Shown piece by piece: positions 16,588-27,556 of a stretch of 64,000 nt of DNA. This DNA comes from Lamprocystis purpurea DSM 4197. Its GTDB lineage: Bacteria; Pseudomonadota; Gammaproteobacteria; Chromatiales; Chromatiaceae. The translations under genes and the position numbers were made by a program. Under the pieces are notes generated by a model. The model was given only the letters and a program-made list of their open reading frames with translations, was not told where the DNA came from and did not search any database. The first letter of the stretch is position 1. Each line of letters begins with the position of its first letter. Location of the stretch: contig NZ_KB902475.1 of the NCBI RefSeq assembly GCF_000379525.1, positions 1 to 64,000 on the forward strand. Direction: 5' to 3'.

Positions 16588-17127
16588 ATGGCAACACAGA
16601 AGACTTACCTCGTGATCTCCGCCCTCGGCGAGGACCACCCCGGCATCGTCAACATGCTCTCAAAAACCATCCTGGAGCACGGCTGCAATATCGAAGACAG
16701 CCGCATGACCGTACTCGGCGGGGAGTTCGCCGCCATGCTCCTGGTCGAGGGTAAATGGAACACCCTGGCAAAGATCGAGAACGCCATCCCCGAGCTGCAG
16801 CGCCAGCTCAACATGACCATCATCACCAAGCGCACCGGTGAGCGCGCCACCGGGCGCAACCTGCTGCCCTATGCGGTGGACGTGGTGTCCATGGACCACC
16901 CGGGGATCGTCAACACCCTGGCCGGCTTCTTTGCCGACCGCAGCATCAATATCGAAGACATGGCGACCACGACCTATGCCGCCGCCCATACCGGCACCAC
17001 CATGTTCTCGGTGCACATGACCGTCGGCATTCCCTCCGATATGCACATCGCCGGGCTGCGCGAGGAGTTCATGGACTATTGTGACGGGCTCAATCTCGAC
17101 GCGGTCCTGGAGCCGCTGAAGGGCTGA
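16588..17127 (+). CDS. gcvR: GcvR-like ACT-domain regulator
   Basis: 179 residues from ATG 16588. Two ACT domains: LVISALGEDHPGIVNMLSK (first) and DVVSMDHPGIVNTLAGFF (second), the arrangement of the glycine cleavage system repressor GcvR. Located immediately upstream of a Bcp-type peroxiredoxin gene, an arrangement common in gammaproteobacteria. The longer frame from 16447 adds Arg/His/Pro-rich residues without ACT similarity. GcvR acts by antagonising GcvA; no gcv genes are in this window. Confidence 0.85.
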   Translation: MATQKTYLVISALGEDHPGIVNMLSKTILEHGCNIEDSRMTVLGGEFAAMLLVEGKWNTLAKIENAIPELQRQLNMTIITKRTGERATGRNLLPYAVDVVSMDHPGIVNTLAGFFADRSINIEDMATTTYAAAHTGTTMFSVHMTVGIPSDMHIAGLREEFMDYCDGLNLDAVLEPLKG

Positions 17128-17133
17128 CTCCGC

Positions 17134-17201
17134 GGCGCGGGCTGCCAGCCCGCGCCGCCGACCCTGCTCGTGTCCCCGGCGCCGGCTCACCAGCCGGCGC
17201 C
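17134..17201. repeat. Two tandem GC-rich hairpins after gcvR
   Basis: GGCGCGGGCT-GCC-AGCCCGCGCC at 17134-17156 and GGCGCCGGCT-CACC-AGCCGGCGCC at 17178-17201. Each has a perfect 10-bp stem and near-identical design. Neither has a T tract, so they are more likely REP-type hairpins than canonical terminators. Confidence 0.75.
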
Positions 17202-17275
17202 GACGCGAATTGCCGCGACCCGCCCCCACCAGGTTCATCGATCAGCAACCCTCTGAGACCAACAGGCAGCACCCC

Positions 17276-17737
17276 ATGAGCACACGGCTAGGCGAACCGG
17301 TTCCGGACCTGGACCTCGCACTCACCGGCGGGCAGACCCGCAAACTCTCGGACTACCGCGGTCAGGCTCTGGTCCTCTACTTCTACCCCAAGGCCAGTAC
17401 CCCCGGCTGCACCCAGGAAGGACAGGACTTCCGCGACGCGGCGGACGCCTTCGCCGACGCCGACACGGTGATTCTCGGGGCCTCGCGGGACGGGATCAAA
17501 GCCCAGGAGAACTTCAAGAGCAAGCAGGGCTTCCCGTTCGATCTGGTCGCCGACACCGACGAGGCCCTGTGCCGGACGTTCGACGTCATCAAGCTCAAGA
17601 AGCTGTATGGCAGGGAGAGCCTCGGCATCGAGCGCAGCACCTTCCTGATCGACGCCGCGGGCGTCCTGCGCCGGGAATGGCGCGGCGTCAAGGTGAAAGG
17701 GCATGTCGACGAGGTGCTCGCCGCGGCGCGTGCCTGA
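17276..17737 (+). CDS. bcp: Bcp/PrxQ-type peroxiredoxin
   Basis: 153 residues from ATG 17276. The peroxidatic Cys45 lies in LYFYPKASTPGCTQEG. In the E. coli Bcp family a resolving Cys sits five residues later (position 50); here that position is Gln, so this enzyme is either a 1-Cys form or uses another Cys such as the one in EALCRTF. It reduces peroxides with thioredoxin-type donors in the cytoplasm. It follows gcvR in the same direction, separated by two hairpins. The upstream codons from 17210 were left out because they lack similarity. Confidence 0.9.
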   Translation: MSTRLGEPVPDLDLALTGGQTRKLSDYRGQALVLYFYPKASTPGCTQEGQDFRDAADAFADADTVILGASRDGIKAQENFKSKQGFPFDLVADTDEALCRTFDVIKLKKLYGRESLGIERSTFLIDAAGVLRREWRGVKVKGHVDEVLAAARA

Positions 17738-17775
17738 CTGACCAGGACTTGCCCCTCGCTTGATCCCCCGACCGG

Positions 17776-17798
17776 GTGCTCCCGCTGATGGAGCACTT
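17776..17798 (+). terminator. Hairpin after bcp, weak terminator
   Basis: Perfect 7-bp stem GTGCTCC/GGAGCAC with a 7-base loop, followed by only two T residues. It lies 39 bp after the bcp stop codon. Confidence 0.4.
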
Positions 17799-17936
17799 GA
17801 TCGAGAACGCTTGATCCCAAGGTCCAGCAGCCAGTCGACATCCGATTGACCACGTCGGAAGTACGCGCACGACCGGTTCAGGTGCTTCCCGACTTCTCCC
17901 TAACGATTCCCGTGTTGACGGACTCACGTACTCCCG

Positions 17937-19355
17937 ATGATCAAACGCGAAAACGACAAGACCTGCCTCTTCGTCCTCGACACCAACGTCCTGATGCACG
18001 ACCCGACCTGCATCTTCCGCTTCAAGGAACACGACATCTTCCTGCCGATGGTGGTTCTGGAAGAACTGGATCACGGCAAGAAGGGCATGTCCGAGGTCGC
18101 GCGCAACGTCCGTCAGGCGACCCGCTTCCTGGATCAGCTCTTATGCAACGCGGACAAGGCCGAGATCGACGCCGGCCTGCCGATCGGCCCCACCTCGGCC
18201 AACGGCGGCGGCATCGTACTGCCCGCCTCCGGGCGGCTGTACTTTCAAACCCAGTTGCTGGAACTGCGGCTGCCCGAGTCCCTGCCCGGCACCTCACCGG
18301 ACAACAACATTCTCGGCACCGCCCAGGCCCTGCGCGAGCGCCGGCCCGACCGCCAGGTCATCATCGTCTCCAAAGACATCAACCTGCGGATCAAGGCCGC
18401 GGTGCTCGGCATCCCGGCGGAGGACTATTCGAACGATCAGGTCCTGGACGACGCCGCGCTGCTCTACACCGGCGCGGAGCCGCTCCCCGCGGACTTCTGG
18501 GAGCACCACAGCAAGTCCATGGACTCCTGGAAGGAGCAGGGCCGCACTTACTACCGCATCAGTGGTCCGGACGTGGCCGATTGGTACCCCAACCAGTGTC
18601 TCTATACCGCCGATGACAGCGGCTTCGAGGCGATCGTGCGGGAGAAGCGCGGCGCGAGCGAGGCCCTCATCGAGGTGGTGGAGGACTACCGCCTGCCCCG
18701 TCACAGCGTCTGGGGCATCAACGCCCGCAACCGCGAGCAGAACTTCGCCCTGAACATGCTCATGGACCCGGATTTGGATTTCGTCACCCTGCTGGGCACC
18801 GCCGGCACCGGCAAGACCCTGCTGGCACTGGCCGCCGGTCTGACCCAGGTGCTGGACCGCAGTCTCTACCGAGAGATCATCATGACGCGGGTGACGGTTC
18901 CGGTCGGCGAAGACATCGGCTTCCTGCCCGGCACCGAAGAGGAGAAGATGACTCCCTGGATGGGCGCCCTGATGGACAATCTGGAGGTCCTGACCCGCCC
19001 CGAGGGCGGTGAATGGGGCCGCGCCGCCACCAATGATCTGATGAAGAGCCGCATCCGCATCTCCTCGCTGAATTTCATGCGCGGGCGCACCTTCCTCAAC
19101 AAATACATCATCCTGGACGAGGCCCAGAACCTCACTGCCAAGCAGATGAAAACCCTGATCACCCGCGCCGGCCCGGGGACCAAGGTGGTCTGCCTCGGCA
19201 ACATCGGTCAGATCGACACTCCCTATTTGACCGAGACCACCTCCGGCCTCACCTATGTGGTGGACCGCTTCAAGCACTGGCCCCACGGCGGTCATATCAC
19301 CCTGATGCGCGGCGAGCGCTCGCGCCTGGCGGACTTCGCCTCAGAGGAACTTTAG
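17937..19355 (+). CDS. PIN domain-PhoH family ATPase
   Basis: 472 residues. The N-terminal PIN domain (residues 1-180) carries the acidic residues expected of an RNase (FVLDTNVLMHD, EELDHGKKG, DNNILGTA, VSKDINLR). The C-terminal PhoH domain has Walker A LLGTAGTGKTLLALAA, a Walker B-type ILDEAQNLT and SLNFMRGRTF. PIN-PhoH fusions (PhoH2 type) behave as RNA helicase-ribonucleases in studied examples. Single gene, starting 199 bp after bcp. Confidence 0.9.
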   Translation: MIKRENDKTCLFVLDTNVLMHDPTCIFRFKEHDIFLPMVVLEELDHGKKGMSEVARNVRQATRFLDQLLCNADKAEIDAGLPIGPTSANGGGIVLPASGRLYFQTQLLELRLPESLPGTSPDNNILGTAQALRERRPDRQVIIVSKDINLRIKAAVLGIPAEDYSNDQVLDDAALLYTGAEPLPADFWEHHSKSMDSWKEQGRTYYRISGPDVADWYPNQCLYTADDSGFEAIVREKRGASEALIEVVEDYRLPRHSVWGINARNREQNFALNMLMDPDLDFVTLLGTAGTGKTLLALAAGLTQVLDRSLYREIIMTRVTVPVGEDIGFLPGTEEEKMTPWMGALMDNLEVLTRPEGGEWGRAATNDLMKSRIRISSLNFMRGRTFLNKYIILDEAQNLTAKQMKTLITRAGPGTKVVCLGNIGQIDTPYLTETTSGLTYVVDRFKHWPHGGHITLMRGERSRLADFASEEL

Positions 19356-19393
19356 ACTGGAACTGGTACGGGGCGCCACGGCTGACGCGGCAT

Positions 19394-19494
19394 CGTAGGG
19401 TGGACAAGCGCAGCGCAGCCACCAGTGGCGGTGCGGGATTCGGTGGACTGCGCTAGCGCTTGTCCACCCTACGGCCGGAAGGATGATCAAGGCC
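19394..19494. repeat. Family C dispersed element (TAGGGTGGACAAGCG)
   Basis: CGTAGGGTGGACAAGCGCAG on the left is matched in reverse by CTAGCGCTTGTCCACCCTACG on the right, giving an inverted repeat with a CGGTGGACTGCG inner part. The right flank GGCCGGAAGGATGATCAAGG is a relative of the CCTTGATCATCGTTCCGGCC flank at other copies. Other members: 20374-20501 and half of one at 28711-28775. Confidence 0.8.
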
Positions 19495-19544
19495 GCCGAC
19501 GCCTTCGACGCCAGACCATCAAATCATTAACCGGAGCTACACCC

Positions 19545-19970
19545 ATGAACAAGCTGATCATTGCCGCCCTCCTGGCCACCCTTGTCGCACTGCCCGCGGC
19601 GTTCGCCGCCGAGAAGCAGAAGCTCAACGTCGTCTACCACGTCTCCGAGGCCGAGAAGGTCCCGTTCGTACTCAACAATATCCAGAACCATATCGACGGC
19701 GTCGGCGGACCGGACAAGGTGCATATCGTGCTGGTCGTCCACGGCCCCGCCATCACCGCCTTCAATGAAGTCGAGGCTACCGAGAAGGTGCGCGACGGTG
19801 TGGCGAAGCTCAAGGACGAAGGGGTGGGGCTGGAGATGTGCGGCAACACGCTCAAAGGCTTCAAGCTCAGCCTGGATGAATTGCTCCCGGGCTTCTCGGT
19901 GGTCCCCGAGGGCGGCGTCACCAAGATTGCCGAACTGCAATCGCAGGGCTATGTCTACATCCGGCCCTGA
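19545..19970 (+). CDS. Secreted DsrE/DsrF-family protein
   Basis: 141 residues from ATG 19545. A clear signal peptide (LIIAALLATLVALPAAFA) precedes a DsrE-like domain: LNVVYHVSEAEKVPFVLNNIQNHID, VHIVLVVHGPAI and GLEMCGNTLKGF, with one Cys at the usual DsrE Cys position. This is a periplasmic member of the family, different from the cytoplasmic sulfur carrier DsrEFH, though a sulfur-related role is plausible in a sulfur oxidiser. The longer frame from 19425 runs through a dispersed repeat, so the internal ATG is used. Confidence 0.8.
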   Translation: MNKLIIAALLATLVALPAAFAAEKQKLNVVYHVSEAEKVPFVLNNIQNHIDGVGGPDKVHIVLVVHGPAITAFNEVEATEKVRDGVAKLKDEGVGLEMCGNTLKGFKLSLDELLPGFSVVPEGGVTKIAELQSQGYVYIRP

Positions 19971-20099
19971 ACCCGGTGGGGTGATACAGCCACTTCGCGG
20001 CGCGGCGGAAGATGGCTGCAACCCCTGGGTTTGCATGGCGTCGCGTGATGCCTATAATCCCGGGGGATAAGAGAACATCGATAGACTTTGGAGCATTCA

Positions 20100-20363
20100 A
20101 TGCCAACTTACGATTACCGTTGCGATACCAATGGCCGCGTACTGGAAGTCAGCCATCGCATGAGTGACCGGTTATCCACCTGGGGCGAGCTGTGCGCGCG
20201 CACCGGCCAGGAGACTGGCGACACACCCGCGGAGGCCCCGGTGCATCGCCTGGCCACCGGCGGCAACATTATCTCCAGCACCAGCCGCGGCAGCGGCGCC
20301 GCCCCGCTGCCGGCCTGCGCCAGCGGCAACTGCTGCCAGGGCGGCATGTGCGGACTGAACTGA
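20100..20363 (+). CDS. Small FmdB-like zinc-ribbon protein, degenerate N-terminal Cys pair
   Basis: 87 residues from ATG 20100. It begins MPTYDYRCDTNGRVLEVSHRM, the FmdB family opening, but the first CxxC pair is reduced to a single Cys (YRCDTN), and the second to ELCARTG. It ends with a Cys-rich tail, ASGNCCQGGMCG. Metal binding may therefore involve the tail. Function unknown. The second FmdB-like protein in the window. Confidence 0.7.
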   Translation: MPTYDYRCDTNGRVLEVSHRMSDRLSTWGELCARTGQETGDTPAEAPVHRLATGGNIISSTSRGSGAAPLPACASGNCCQGGMCGLN

Positions 20364-20373
20364 CGCTCGGCCG

Positions 20374-20501
20374 GGCCTTGATCATCGTTCCGGCCGGGTG
20401 GACAAGCGCTAGCGCAGTCCACCGAATCCCGCGTCGTCCTGGTGGAGTGCGCTGCGCTCGTCCACCCTACGATCGCGCTTGGCCTGAACAACGATCAAGG
20501 C
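20374..20501. repeat. Family C dispersed element, full copy
   Basis: Starts GGCCTTGATCATCGTTCCGG, continues with GGGTGGACAAGCGCTAGCGC and ends with GCGCTCGTCCACCCTACGAT and GAACAACGATCAAGGC. The two ends are imperfect inverted repeats. The remaining bases up to 20674 show no gene. Confidence 0.8.
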
Positions 20502-20674
20502 GATGAGCCGCCTGATCGCCGCCGCGTGCCCCGCCAAGGACCAGGCAACGACGCGCGGGGGTTTCGTGTTCGTTTAGTATCGAGTGGATGAAGATTGCAT
20601 CCAACCCCCGCACGCATTCTCCCGGCGCGGCACCTATACTTCGCGGCTAGTCCCAATCAGAGACCGGGTGAGCC

Positions 20675-20875
20675 ATGCCCCGCGCCAACCTGCTGCGACA
20701 ACGCCTGCTGGCCCTGTTCCTGTTCGCCCTGTTCGCGTTCTTTTCACCCATTGCGACCCGTTTCGAGGGGGTGTCGAACGCCTTCGGCATCCCCGCGCTC
20801 TATCTCTACCTGTTCGGCAGTTGGGCCCTGGTGATCGGGCTGGCCGCCTGGATCTGCTCGCGGAGCCGCGAGTGA
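20675..20875 (+). CDS. Small two-helix membrane protein
   Basis: 66 residues with two predicted membrane segments (LLALFLFALFAFFSPIA and LYLYLFGSWALVIGLAAWIC). The stop lies 10 bp before the symporter-kinase gene, so it heads the operon. Similar small membrane proteins are often found directly before sodium:solute symporter-type sensors and permeases; a role in their assembly or gating is inference. Confidence 0.75.
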   Translation: MPRANLLRQRLLALFLFALFAFFSPIATRFEGVSNAFGIPALYLYLFGSWALVIGLAAWICSRSRE

Positions 20876-20885
20876 TCACCCGGCC

Positions 20886-23642
<2,757 letters not shown>

Positions 23643-23652
23643 GAATCAAGCC

Positions 23653-24027
23653 ATGAGCACCCGTGTCCTGATCATTGACGACGAGCCCAACATCGTCATC
23701 TCACTGGAGTTCCTGTTGAAGCGCGAAGGGTTCGCGGTCAGCGTCGCGCGCGATGGCGAGGAAGGGCTGGCCGCCATCCGCGACCTGCGTCCGGATCTGG
23801 TGGTATTGGACGTGATGATGCCCAAGCTCGACGGGTTCGCCGTGCTCCAGGCGGTGCGCGCCGATCCGACGCTGGCCGCCACCCGCATCCTCATGCTCAC
23901 CGCCAAAGGGCGTGAGGCCGAGCAGAAGAAGGGGCTGACCCTCGGGGCCGATGCCTACATGCCCAAGCCATTCTCGACCCACGAATTGATTGCCAAGGCG
24001 CGGGAGTTGCTCACCCGTGTCGACTGA
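23653..24027 (+). CDS. Single-domain response regulator
   Basis: 124 residues, a receiver domain only: acidic pair IIDDEPN, phospho-acceptor Asp53 in VVLDVMMPK, Thr in MLTAK and Lys in YMPKPF. No DNA-binding output. It is placed between the symporter-kinase and the DUF294/CBS protein, and its last codons overlap the start of the latter. Confidence 0.92.
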   Translation: MSTRVLIIDDEPNIVISLEFLLKREGFAVSVARDGEEGLAAIRDLRPDLVVLDVMMPKLDGFAVLQAVRADPTLAATRILMLTAKGREAEQKKGLTLGADAYMPKPFSTHELIAKARELLTRVD

Positions 24028-25549
24028 GTCCACCGCACTGAGCACGGCCGCCCCGGCCGAGACCGCACCGGAACCGCCCGCGGACCCCGGCTCCGCCGCG
24101 GCGTCATCCAGACTGCTGGCGCAAGCCGGCGGCGCCGAACAAGCGCCCCTGCGCACCCTGGCCCGCCGCCGACCACTGGTGGTGGCGCCGGATACGACCC
24201 TGCGTGAAACGCTCTATCAGATCAGCCAGGGCCAGGAAGACGCGGCGGTCATCACCGACGCGGCCAGCGGTCTCCCGCTGGGACTCATCAGTCTGCGCGA
24301 GCTGCTGCATGTCATCAGCTTCGAGGGCGGCGGGCTCGAGGATCCGGTGGCCGCCCACATGATCGGCGCCCCGCTCACCATCGCCGCGGACGCTCCGACC
24401 CATCGCGCCAAGGTGCTGATGGCCAAGCGCGGGGCACGACACCTGCTGCTCACCGAGGGCGATGGCCGGCTGTTCGGGCTGGTCGATCAAGCGGATCTGC
24501 TCGGTCTGCGCGCCGGCGGGGCCGAGACCCTGATCGCGGCGATCAGCGCCGCGCGCGACCTGAAGGCCATGATCCTGGCGGCGGATCAGGTCCGGCGCCG
24601 GGGCGCCGAACTGTTCCACGCCGGGATGGGGATCGAGGCGCTCTGTCAATGGCAGTCCGGGCTCGACGACCTGATCGCCATGCGGGTCATCGAGCTCATG
24701 GAGGACGAGTTCGATCTGCCCGCGATTCCCTGGTGCTGGCTGGTGTTCGGCTCGGCCGGCCGACTGGAACAGACCTTCGCCACCGACCAGGACAACGGGC
24801 TGATCTTCGTCCCACCCGAACCGGCAGCGACCGATGCCCTGCGTGCCGCCTTCCTGCCCTTCGCCCGCGCGGTGAACCAGGCGCTGCACAAATGCGGGTT
24901 CGAGCACTGCCGCGGCAACATCATGGCCGGCAATCCGAGCTGGTGCCTGAGCGCGGACGAATGGCAGCGGCGCTTCGGCGACTGGCTGGCGGAACCCGAT
25001 CCCAAGGCCCTGCTGCACGGGACCATCTTCTTCGACTTCCGGCCGCTCTACGGGACCTTCGAGCCCGCGGATCAGTTGCGCGCCTGGCTGATCGGGGCGG
25101 CGCGCACCCAGGGCCGCTTCCTGCATAACCTGGCGGAACAGGCACTCGCGATCACCCCGCCGCTGGGCTTCGCCGGCCGGTTCAGTTTCGACCGCAACCG
25201 CGACTTCCCTCACACCATCGACCTCAAGCTCCAGGGCGCCCGGCTCTTCACGGACGTGGCGCGCGTCTGGGCACTCCAGTACGGCATCTGGGCGACCAAT
25301 ACCGCCGAGCGGCTGCGCGCCGCGGGGGCGTGTCAGGAACGCTCCGACGCCGACCTCGTCGCCGAGGTCGAAGCCTTTCACCTGATCCAGCGCTTTCGCA
25401 TCCAGCAGCAACTGCGCACCGCGGACCCGGACGGCGTCAATCGCGTGGACCCCAACGACCTCAACCAGCTCCATCGGTTGATGCTGAAAGAGGCGTTCAA
25501 GCAGGTCAAGCGGATGCAATCACGCTTGCGTCAGCAGCGGGGACTCTAG
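24017..25549 (+). CDS. CBS-pair protein with DUF294 nucleotidyltransferase domain
   Basis: 510 residues from GTG 24017, which overlaps the end of the response regulator gene and has GGGAG 9 bp upstream; the ATG at 23990 has no such site. Two CBS domains occupy about residues 50-180 (RRPLVVAPDTTLRETLYQI; AHMIGAPLTIAADAPTHRA). A GlnD-like nucleotidyltransferase follows with VFGSAGRLEQTFATDQDNGLI, then the DUF294 C-terminal helical domain. CBS pairs usually bind adenine nucleotides. Proteins of this kind often accompany symporter-type sensors and acetate permeases. Confidence 0.85.
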   Translation: MSTESTALSTAAPAETAPEPPADPGSAAASSRLLAQAGGAEQAPLRTLARRRPLVVAPDTTLRETLYQISQGQEDAAVITDAASGLPLGLISLRELLHVISFEGGGLEDPVAAHMIGAPLTIAADAPTHRAKVLMAKRGARHLLLTEGDGRLFGLVDQADLLGLRAGGAETLIAAISAARDLKAMILAADQVRRRGAELFHAGMGIEALCQWQSGLDDLIAMRVIELMEDEFDLPAIPWCWLVFGSAGRLEQTFATDQDNGLIFVPPEPAATDALRAAFLPFARAVNQALHKCGFEHCRGNIMAGNPSWCLSADEWQRRFGDWLAEPDPKALLHGTIFFDFRPLYGTFEPADQLRAWLIGAARTQGRFLHNLAEQALAITPPLGFAGRFSFDRNRDFPHTIDLKLQGARLFTDVARVWALQYGIWATNTAERLRAAGACQERSDADLVAEVEAFHLIQRFRIQQQLRTADPDGVNRVDPNDLNQLHRLMLKEAFKQVKRMQSRLRQQRGL

Positions 25550-26703
25550 TGGACCGGTCCATCGACCTCGACCTGAACCGGCCCGCGGCCTCGGGTGCGA
25601 CCCTCCTGATCGTCGATGACCAGCCGGAAAACCTCGCGGTCTTGGCGGATCTGCTGGGCGGACGCTATCCGATCCGCGCCGCGCGCTCCGGCGTCCAGGC
25701 CTTGCGGATCAGCGGGTCTACCCCGCGGCCGGACCTGATCCTGCTGGACATCATGATGCCCGAGATGGACGGCTTCGAGGTCCTGCACCGACTGCGGGCC
25801 AACCCGGCCACCCGCGAGATCCCGGTGATCTTCGTCACCGCACTGGACGACCGGCAGGCCGAGGTCCAGGGTCTGGAGGCCGGGGCCGTCGACTTCATCA
25901 GCAAGCCGTTCCTCCCATCGGTCGTCCTGGCGCGGGTCGCGACCCAGTTGGAATTAAAGCGCGCGCGCGACCGGCTCCGCGAGGAGAATATCTGGCTGGA
26001 GCAGGAGGTCAACCGGCGCATGGAAGAGAACGCCCTGATCCAGGAAGTGAGCATCCGGGCCTTGGCCCATCTTGCCGAGATCCGCGATCTGGAGACCGGC
26101 AATCACCTCCTGCGCACCCAGGGCTATGTGCGCGCCCTGGCCGGCCGCCTGCGCCATCATCCACGTTTCGCTGCAATCCTGACCGATCGCTTTATCGAGG
26201 TCCTGGTCCGCTCCGCGCCTTTGCACGACATCGGCAAGGTCGGCATCCCCGACCAGATCCTGCTGAAACCGGGGCGCCTCACCCCGGATGAATGGGAAAT
26301 TATGAAGACCCACGCCGCCCTGGGCAGCGACGCCATCGCCTGGGCCGAACGCAGTACCCCGCGCCGCCTCGAGTTTCTCGCCCTGGCGCGGGAAATCGCC
26401 CGCTGGCACCACGAACGCTGGGATGGGACGGGCTATCCCGACGGGCTCAGCGGCGAACAGATTCCGGCCTCCGCCCGCCTCATGGCCCTGGCCGATGTCT
26501 TCGATGCACTGGTCTCGGTGCGCGTCTACAAAGACGCCATCCCCTACCCGCAGGCACGCGCCATCATTGACCAGGGGCGGGGCACCCATTTCGATCCGGA
26601 CGTGGTCGACGCTTTCACGGCCGGGTTCGAGACTTTCACCGCCATTGCCGAGCGCTTTCGCGACACGCATGGGCCTGTCGGGGAGCCCGTGCCGGCGTTT
26701 TGA
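25549..26703 (+). CDS. Response regulator with HD-GYP phosphodiesterase domain
   Basis: 384 residues from GTG 25549, which overlaps the TAG of the preceding gene (TAGTG). The receiver domain has IVDDQPEN and LLDIMMPEMDG with its phospho-Asp; a coiled coil links it to an HD-GYP domain with HDIGKVGIPD and HHERWDGTGYPDGL. It should hydrolyse c-di-GMP. It is the last gene of the five-gene regulatory operon that starts at 20675. The upstream open frame from 25330 lies inside the DUF294 gene and was not used. Confidence 0.9.
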   Translation: MDRSIDLDLNRPAASGATLLIVDDQPENLAVLADLLGGRYPIRAARSGVQALRISGSTPRPDLILLDIMMPEMDGFEVLHRLRANPATREIPVIFVTALDDRQAEVQGLEAGAVDFISKPFLPSVVLARVATQLELKRARDRLREENIWLEQEVNRRMEENALIQEVSIRALAHLAEIRDLETGNHLLRTQGYVRALAGRLRHHPRFAAILTDRFIEVLVRSAPLHDIGKVGIPDQILLKPGRLTPDEWEIMKTHAALGSDAIAWAERSTPRRLEFLALAREIARWHHERWDGTGYPDGLSGEQIPASARLMALADVFDALVSVRVYKDAIPYPQARAIIDQGRGTHFDPDVVDAFTAGFETFTAIAERFRDTHGPVGEPVPAF

Positions 26704-26715
26704 GGGGTACTCAGG

Positions 26716-26820
26716 CCCGTCGTTGTCGTTGTCGTAATCGTAATCGAAAAAACGCTTCAATTTGTTCATGAGCACCCCATTGTCGATCGGGTTTCGATTA
26801 CGACAACGACAACGAACGGG
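26716..26820. repeat. Long inverted repeat built on TCGTTGTCG motifs
   Basis: CGTTGTCGTTGTCGTAATCG on the left (26716-26740) is matched by CGATTACGACAACGACAACG on the right (26795-26820), 25 paired bases with one insertion, around a 54-base spacer. It lies between the convergent HD-GYP and RNase HII genes and could terminate both. The repeat units are trinucleotide-like, unlike the other palindromes. Confidence 0.8.
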
Positions 26821-26850
26821 ACGCCAAAGGCGTTCCCTGATCGCTGAACC

Positions 26851-27447
26851 TCACAGCAACTCACGCACCGGCCCGAAGGTCCGGCGATGCTCGGGACAGG
26901 GACCGAGTTGTCGCAGGGCCGCCCGATGCAATTGGGTCGGATACCCCTTGTGCAGCGCGAAGCCATAGCCCGGATACGTCTGATCCAATTGGCACATCAG
27001 CCGATCCCGCGCGACTTTCGCGAGGATCGACGCGGCGCCGATCACCGGCACGCTCGCATCCCCACCCACGATGGTCTGCACCGGACAGGCGCAGACCGGC
27101 GGCCGGTTCCCATCGACCAGCACCAGTTCCGGCCGGCAGGCGAGCCCCTCCACGGCCCGGCGCATGGCCAGCAGACTCGCCTGCAGGATATTGATCGCAT
27201 CGATCTCCGCGGCAGTCGCGTAAGCGACCGACCAGGCCAGGCACTGCGCTTTGATCACCACCTCCAGGGCCTCGCGCCGCAACGGGCTGATCTTCTTGGA
27301 GTCCCCGATACCGGGGATGACCAGGTCCGGGTCCAGGATCACCGCCGCGGCGAACACCGGCCCGGCCAGCGGTCCGCGGCCGGCCTCGTCGACCCCGGCG
27401 ATCAGGGGCGGCCCGGCGGCCGTCAGGGTCACGCTGGTCATGAGCAC
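26851..27447 (-). CDS. rnhB: Ribonuclease HII
   Basis: 198 residues. All RNase HII motifs are present: [14 protein letters not shown] (first two acidic residues), [14 protein letters not shown] and the C-terminal [13 protein letters not shown] and [11 protein letters not shown] blocks. It removes the RNA strand of RNA-DNA hybrids and single ribonucleotides from DNA. Two starts are possible, ATG 27447 or ATG 27441. Convergent with the HD-GYP gene. Confidence 0.95.
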   Translation of the reverse strand: MLMTSVTLTAAGPPLIAGVDEAGRGPLAGPVFAAAVILDPDLVIPGIGDSKKISPLRREALEVVIKAQCLAWSVAYATAAEIDAINILQASLLAMRRAVEGLACRPELVLVDGNRPPVCACPVQTIVGGDASVPVIGAASILAKVARDRLMCQLDQTYPGYGFALHKGYPTQLHRAALRQLGPCPEHRRTFGPVRELL

Positions 27448-27556
27448 CGCCCGAGCGCGCTGATAGTGCTTTTCGGCATCTTACCCTTTACAGTCAAACG
27501 CAGCCCCCGTGGGAGCAAGTCCCGACGCGGAAGACAAAACGCAGTGAGGATATACT

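Noticed and set aside
17134-17201. Rho-independent terminators after gcvR
   Set aside because: Stems are strong, but no T tract follows either; they fit REP-type hairpins better.
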